In this document: positions 62,311 through 64,000 of the stretch, in pieces
Layout: each line of letters opens with the position of its first letter
Position numbering within the stretch: the first letter of the stretch is position 1
Origin: Thiobacillus denitrificans
GTDB taxonomy: Bacteria > Pseudomonadota > Gammaproteobacteria > Burkholderiales > Thiobacillaceae
Direction of reading: 5' to 3'
Assembly: GCA_002343685.1 (NCBI GenBank)
Contig: DDRS01000012.1
Span: 41,513-105,512 of the forward strand
DNA length: 64,000 bases
Program-made: the position numbers and the translations under genes
The notes under the pieces: generated by a model
Seen by the model: the letters and a program-made list of their open reading frames with translations, nothing else
Databases searched by the model: none
Told to the model about the DNA's origin: nothing

Positions 62311-63302
62311 CGCGTACCATCCAGGCGCAAGCTGATTTCGCCGCCACTGTAAGGACTCAAGTTCGATTGTGCATCGCGCAGCAGAAAGGCGCCGGTTTCG
62401 TCGACCCCGCATGCCACCCCCTGAACGCTGCGCGAATCCGGCAACGCCAGCGCGACTGCCCTGCCCGCATAGGCATCCAATGCCTGCCAATCCTCGCGCA
62501 AGGCCGCAAAGCCGTGTTGGCGAAATACACTTGATGCCGTGTGCAGTTCCAGCAGGCAGTCAGCCAGCAGTTGATTGCGTCCCACCGTCACCTCCATTTC
62601 AGCCAGATCGACCACGGCTTGATCGACCGCGTCGCGTTGTGTCTCGTTGAGCCTGACATTCAAGCCGACGCCCACTACGGCAAATGCGGCCCCGTGCATA
62701 TCGCCCTGTACTTCGACCAGAATCCCCGCCAGTTTGCGATAGTCCACCAGGATATCGTTGGGCCATTTCAATCGGACCATATGGCGACTATGGCGGTTCA
62801 CCGCACGCGCAATGGCGAGTCCCACGATCAGGCTCAGGCCCGCCAGCGACTGCAAGCCGGACTCAAAACGCCACAATACCGAAAACGTGAGGCTGCCCCC
62901 TACGACTGAATGCCACTGGCGGCCACGCCGTCCCCTGCCGGTATATTGATGCTCCGCACAGAACAACGTTCCGTCTGCCGCACCATCCAGGGCGGCGGCC
63001 ATCAAGGCCGTGTTGGTCGAGTCGACACTGTCCAGCACGTGAATCGAATAATGACCGGCCGCTGTACCTAGATGATGCGCGACCACCTCGCCATCCAGCC
63101 ATTCCACAGGCTCGGGCATGCGATATCCGCGTCCGCGTACCGCATGCACGGTCAGACCCATGGACTCGGCTTGTGCGAGGATGTTGAAGATGCTGGAGCG
63201 GGACAGTCCGAATTCATCCGCCAATGCCTGACCTGAATGAAAACGGCCATCGGACAGGCGGCGTAGCAACCGGAACAATGCTTTGTGAGGTCGGGTATGC
63301 AC
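62307..63302 (-). CDS. birA: Biotin-[acetyl-CoA carboxylase] ligase and bio repressor
   Basis: The 331-residue protein has an N-terminal winged helix (FHSGQALADEFGLSRSSIFN, about 21-40), the catalytic biotin protein ligase domain with GRGRRGRQW (about 120-128) and KWPNDILVDYRKLAGIL, and an SH3-like C-terminal domain. The DNA-binding part means it can be the biotin repressor as well as the ligase. The start is GTG 63302. It is the first gene of a birA-coaX-SPOR unit, divergent in function from the rrn operon whose terminator lies 45 bases upstream. Confidence 0.95.
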   Translation of the reverse strand: MHTRPHKALFRLLRRLSDGRFHSGQALADEFGLSRSSIFNILAQAESMGLTVHAVRGRGYRMPEPVEWLDGEVVAHHLGTAAGHYSIHVLDSVDSTNTALMAAALDGAADGTLFCAEHQYTGRGRRGRQWHSVVGGSLTFSVLWRFESGLQSLAGLSLIVGLAIARAVNRHSRHMVRLKWPNDILVDYRKLAGILVEVQGDMHGAAFAVVGVGLNVRLNETQRDAVDQAVVDLAEMEVTVGRNQLLADCLLELHTASSVFRQHGFAALREDWQALDAYAGRAVALALPDSRSVQGVACGVDETGAFLLRDAQSNLSPYSGGEISLRLDGTR

Positions 63303-63346
63303 CTTGGCAATTTTACATGTCTTGCCGGGGCAATTTCCCGCGCAAT

Positions 63347-63377
63347 AAAAAACCCCCTCAAGAGTTGAGGGGGTTTT
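63347..63377 (-). terminator. Intrinsic terminator of the rRNA operon
   Basis: CCCCCTCAA (63353-63361), loop GAG, and TTGAGGGGG (63365-63373), extended by AAAA/TTTT, give a 13-bp stem followed by a T tract in the minus direction. It lies 39 bases beyond the 5S rRNA gene and 45 bases before birA, in the same direction, so it insulates birA from rrn transcription. Confidence 0.92.
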
Positions 63378-63415
63378 GTTGTATCCCCCGGCTGATGGGG
63401 GGCTACGGATAAGGA

Positions 63416-63531
63416 GTCTGACGATGACCTACTTTCACAGGCGAGGTGCCTACTATCATTGGCGCGGGAGCGTTTCACCGTCCTGTTCGGGATGGGAAGG
63501 GGTGGTTCCACTCTGCTATGGTCGTCAGACA
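63416..63531 (-). rRNA. rrf: 5S ribosomal RNA
   Basis: The reverse complement begins TGTCTGACGACCATAGC and contains the conserved loop CCCATCCCGAACAGG, ending GGTCATCGTCAGAC. The first and last bases pair as helix I. At about 116 bases this is a full-length bacterial 5S. The ends are placed by that pairing and may be off by a base or two. Confidence 0.95.
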
Positions 63532-63705
63532 AAGGGGTGAGGAATGAGTTTTGTGACTCATCCCAGCATTCGGATTGTCTGGGTGCCGTCGATCTTGCGA
63601 TCTTCAGCCGACTGTCTGTTCACGTCGTTTTCACGACATGTCTGGAAGAAGGTGTTGGGTTGTTACTGCATCGCATACACACACTGCATGCTTCTCAAAA
63701 TTATA

Positions 63706-64000
63706 GGATCAAGCCTCACGGGCAATTAGTACTGGTTAGCTTAACGCATTACTGCGCTTCCACACCCAGCCTATCAACGTTGTGGTCTTCAACGACCCTT
63801 CAGTGCACTCAAGGTGCAAGGGATATCTTATCTTCAGGCAAGTTTCACGCTTAGATGCTTTCAGCGTTTATCTCTTCCGTGCTTAGCTACCCGGCGATAC
63901 GACTGGCGTCATAACCGGTACACCAGAGGCACGTCCACTCCGGTCCTCTCGTACTAGGAGCAGCCCCCGTCAAATATCCAGCGCCCACGGCAGATAGGGA
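63706..64000 (-). rRNA. rrl: 23S ribosomal RNA, 3' end, partial
   Basis: The reverse complement of 63706-64000 carries universally conserved 3'-end 23S sequence. AGTACGAGAGGACCGGAGTG corresponds to the sarcin-ricin loop (plus-strand region 63933-63957), and the 3' end reads GTGAGGCTTGATCCT at 63706-63720. The gene continues beyond the right edge. The 174-base spacer to 5S holds no tRNA. It belongs to a minus-strand rrn operon. Confidence 0.96.

Noticed and set aside
63532..63705. A tRNA in the 23S-5S spacer
   Set aside because: No cloverleaf or T-loop GTTCGA-type sequence is visible; it is plain spacer.

Overview
The window is a high-GC, gene-dense chromosomal segment of a betaproteobacterium. 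The gene content fits a Nitrosomonadales- or Thiobacillus-like lineage: a sucrose synthase / sucrose-phosphate synthase / fructokinase operon, yhdP-nit-tldD, a kinase-PP2C-rph-rdgB-hemW block next to yicC-gmk-rpoZ-spoT, ubiC-ubiA, and coaX-birA beside an rrn operon. The lineage is an inference from gene content; no marker was searched. I saw no prophage, insertion sequence, CRISPR array or tRNA gene.

Layout. 1-0.9 kb (minus): the 5' two thirds of a DAHP synthase gene, preceded by a Phe-rich leader peptide and an intrinsic terminator that together look like a transcription attenuator. 0.9-4.7 kb (plus): a 1247-residue PilZ-DUF1631-GGDEF-EAL protein with degenerate catalytic motifs. 4.7-5.5 kb: dispersed repeats and an AT-richer membrane-protein gene bracketed by two inverted copies of a palindromic repeat. 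5.5-13.2 kb (minus): tldD, nit, yhdP, hslR and a LysR gene divergent from pirin. 13.3-14.6 kb: pirin and an FMN reductase. 14.6-15.1 kb (minus): a c-di-GMP-I (GEMM) riboswitch, a 72-residue exported peptide with a perfect Shine-Dalgarno sequence, and a terminator. 15.2-25.9 kb: an eRF1-domain-like protein, acs, glnE, a MarR regulator, a Ca2+-type P-ATPase overlapping a Na+/Ca2+ exchanger, and a tandem universal stress protein.

25.9-33.4 kb (minus): a sucrose operon (fructokinase, sucrose-phosphate synthase with fused phosphatase, sucrose synthase) ending in an MscS channel, preceded by a DUF481 outer-membrane protein. 33.7-40.6 kb (plus): CPA2 antiporter, CBS protein, ArsB/NhaD permease, NfeD, slipin, BI-1/YccA protein and TatD hydrolase. 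40.6-48.3 kb: a membrane diguanylate cyclase, a small cluster of unknowns including a 22-codon ORF, a divergent FolE, an exported dienelactone hydrolase, a pseudouridine synthase and a GAF-PAS-GGDEF sensor. 48.3-60.9 kb: hemW, rdgB, rph, PP2C and Ser/Thr kinase (minus), divergent from yicC, gmk, rpoZ, spoT, ridA, recG, ubiC and ubiA (plus). 60.9-64 kb (minus): SPOR protein, coaX, birA, then the terminator, 5S and 3' end of 23S rRNA of an rRNA operon.

How it works together. Two themes recur. One is c-di-GMP signalling: two intact GGDEF proteins carry I-sites, one PilZ/GGDEF/EAL protein is probably degenerate, and a c-di-GMP riboswitch sits in front of an orphan exported peptide. The other is ion and osmotic homeostasis: sucrose as a compatible solute, MscS, CPA2 and NhaD antiporters, and Ca2+ ATPase plus exchanger. 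The least expected elements are the two RNA regulators: the Phe attenuator before DAHP synthase, and the GEMM riboswitch with its peptide gene.
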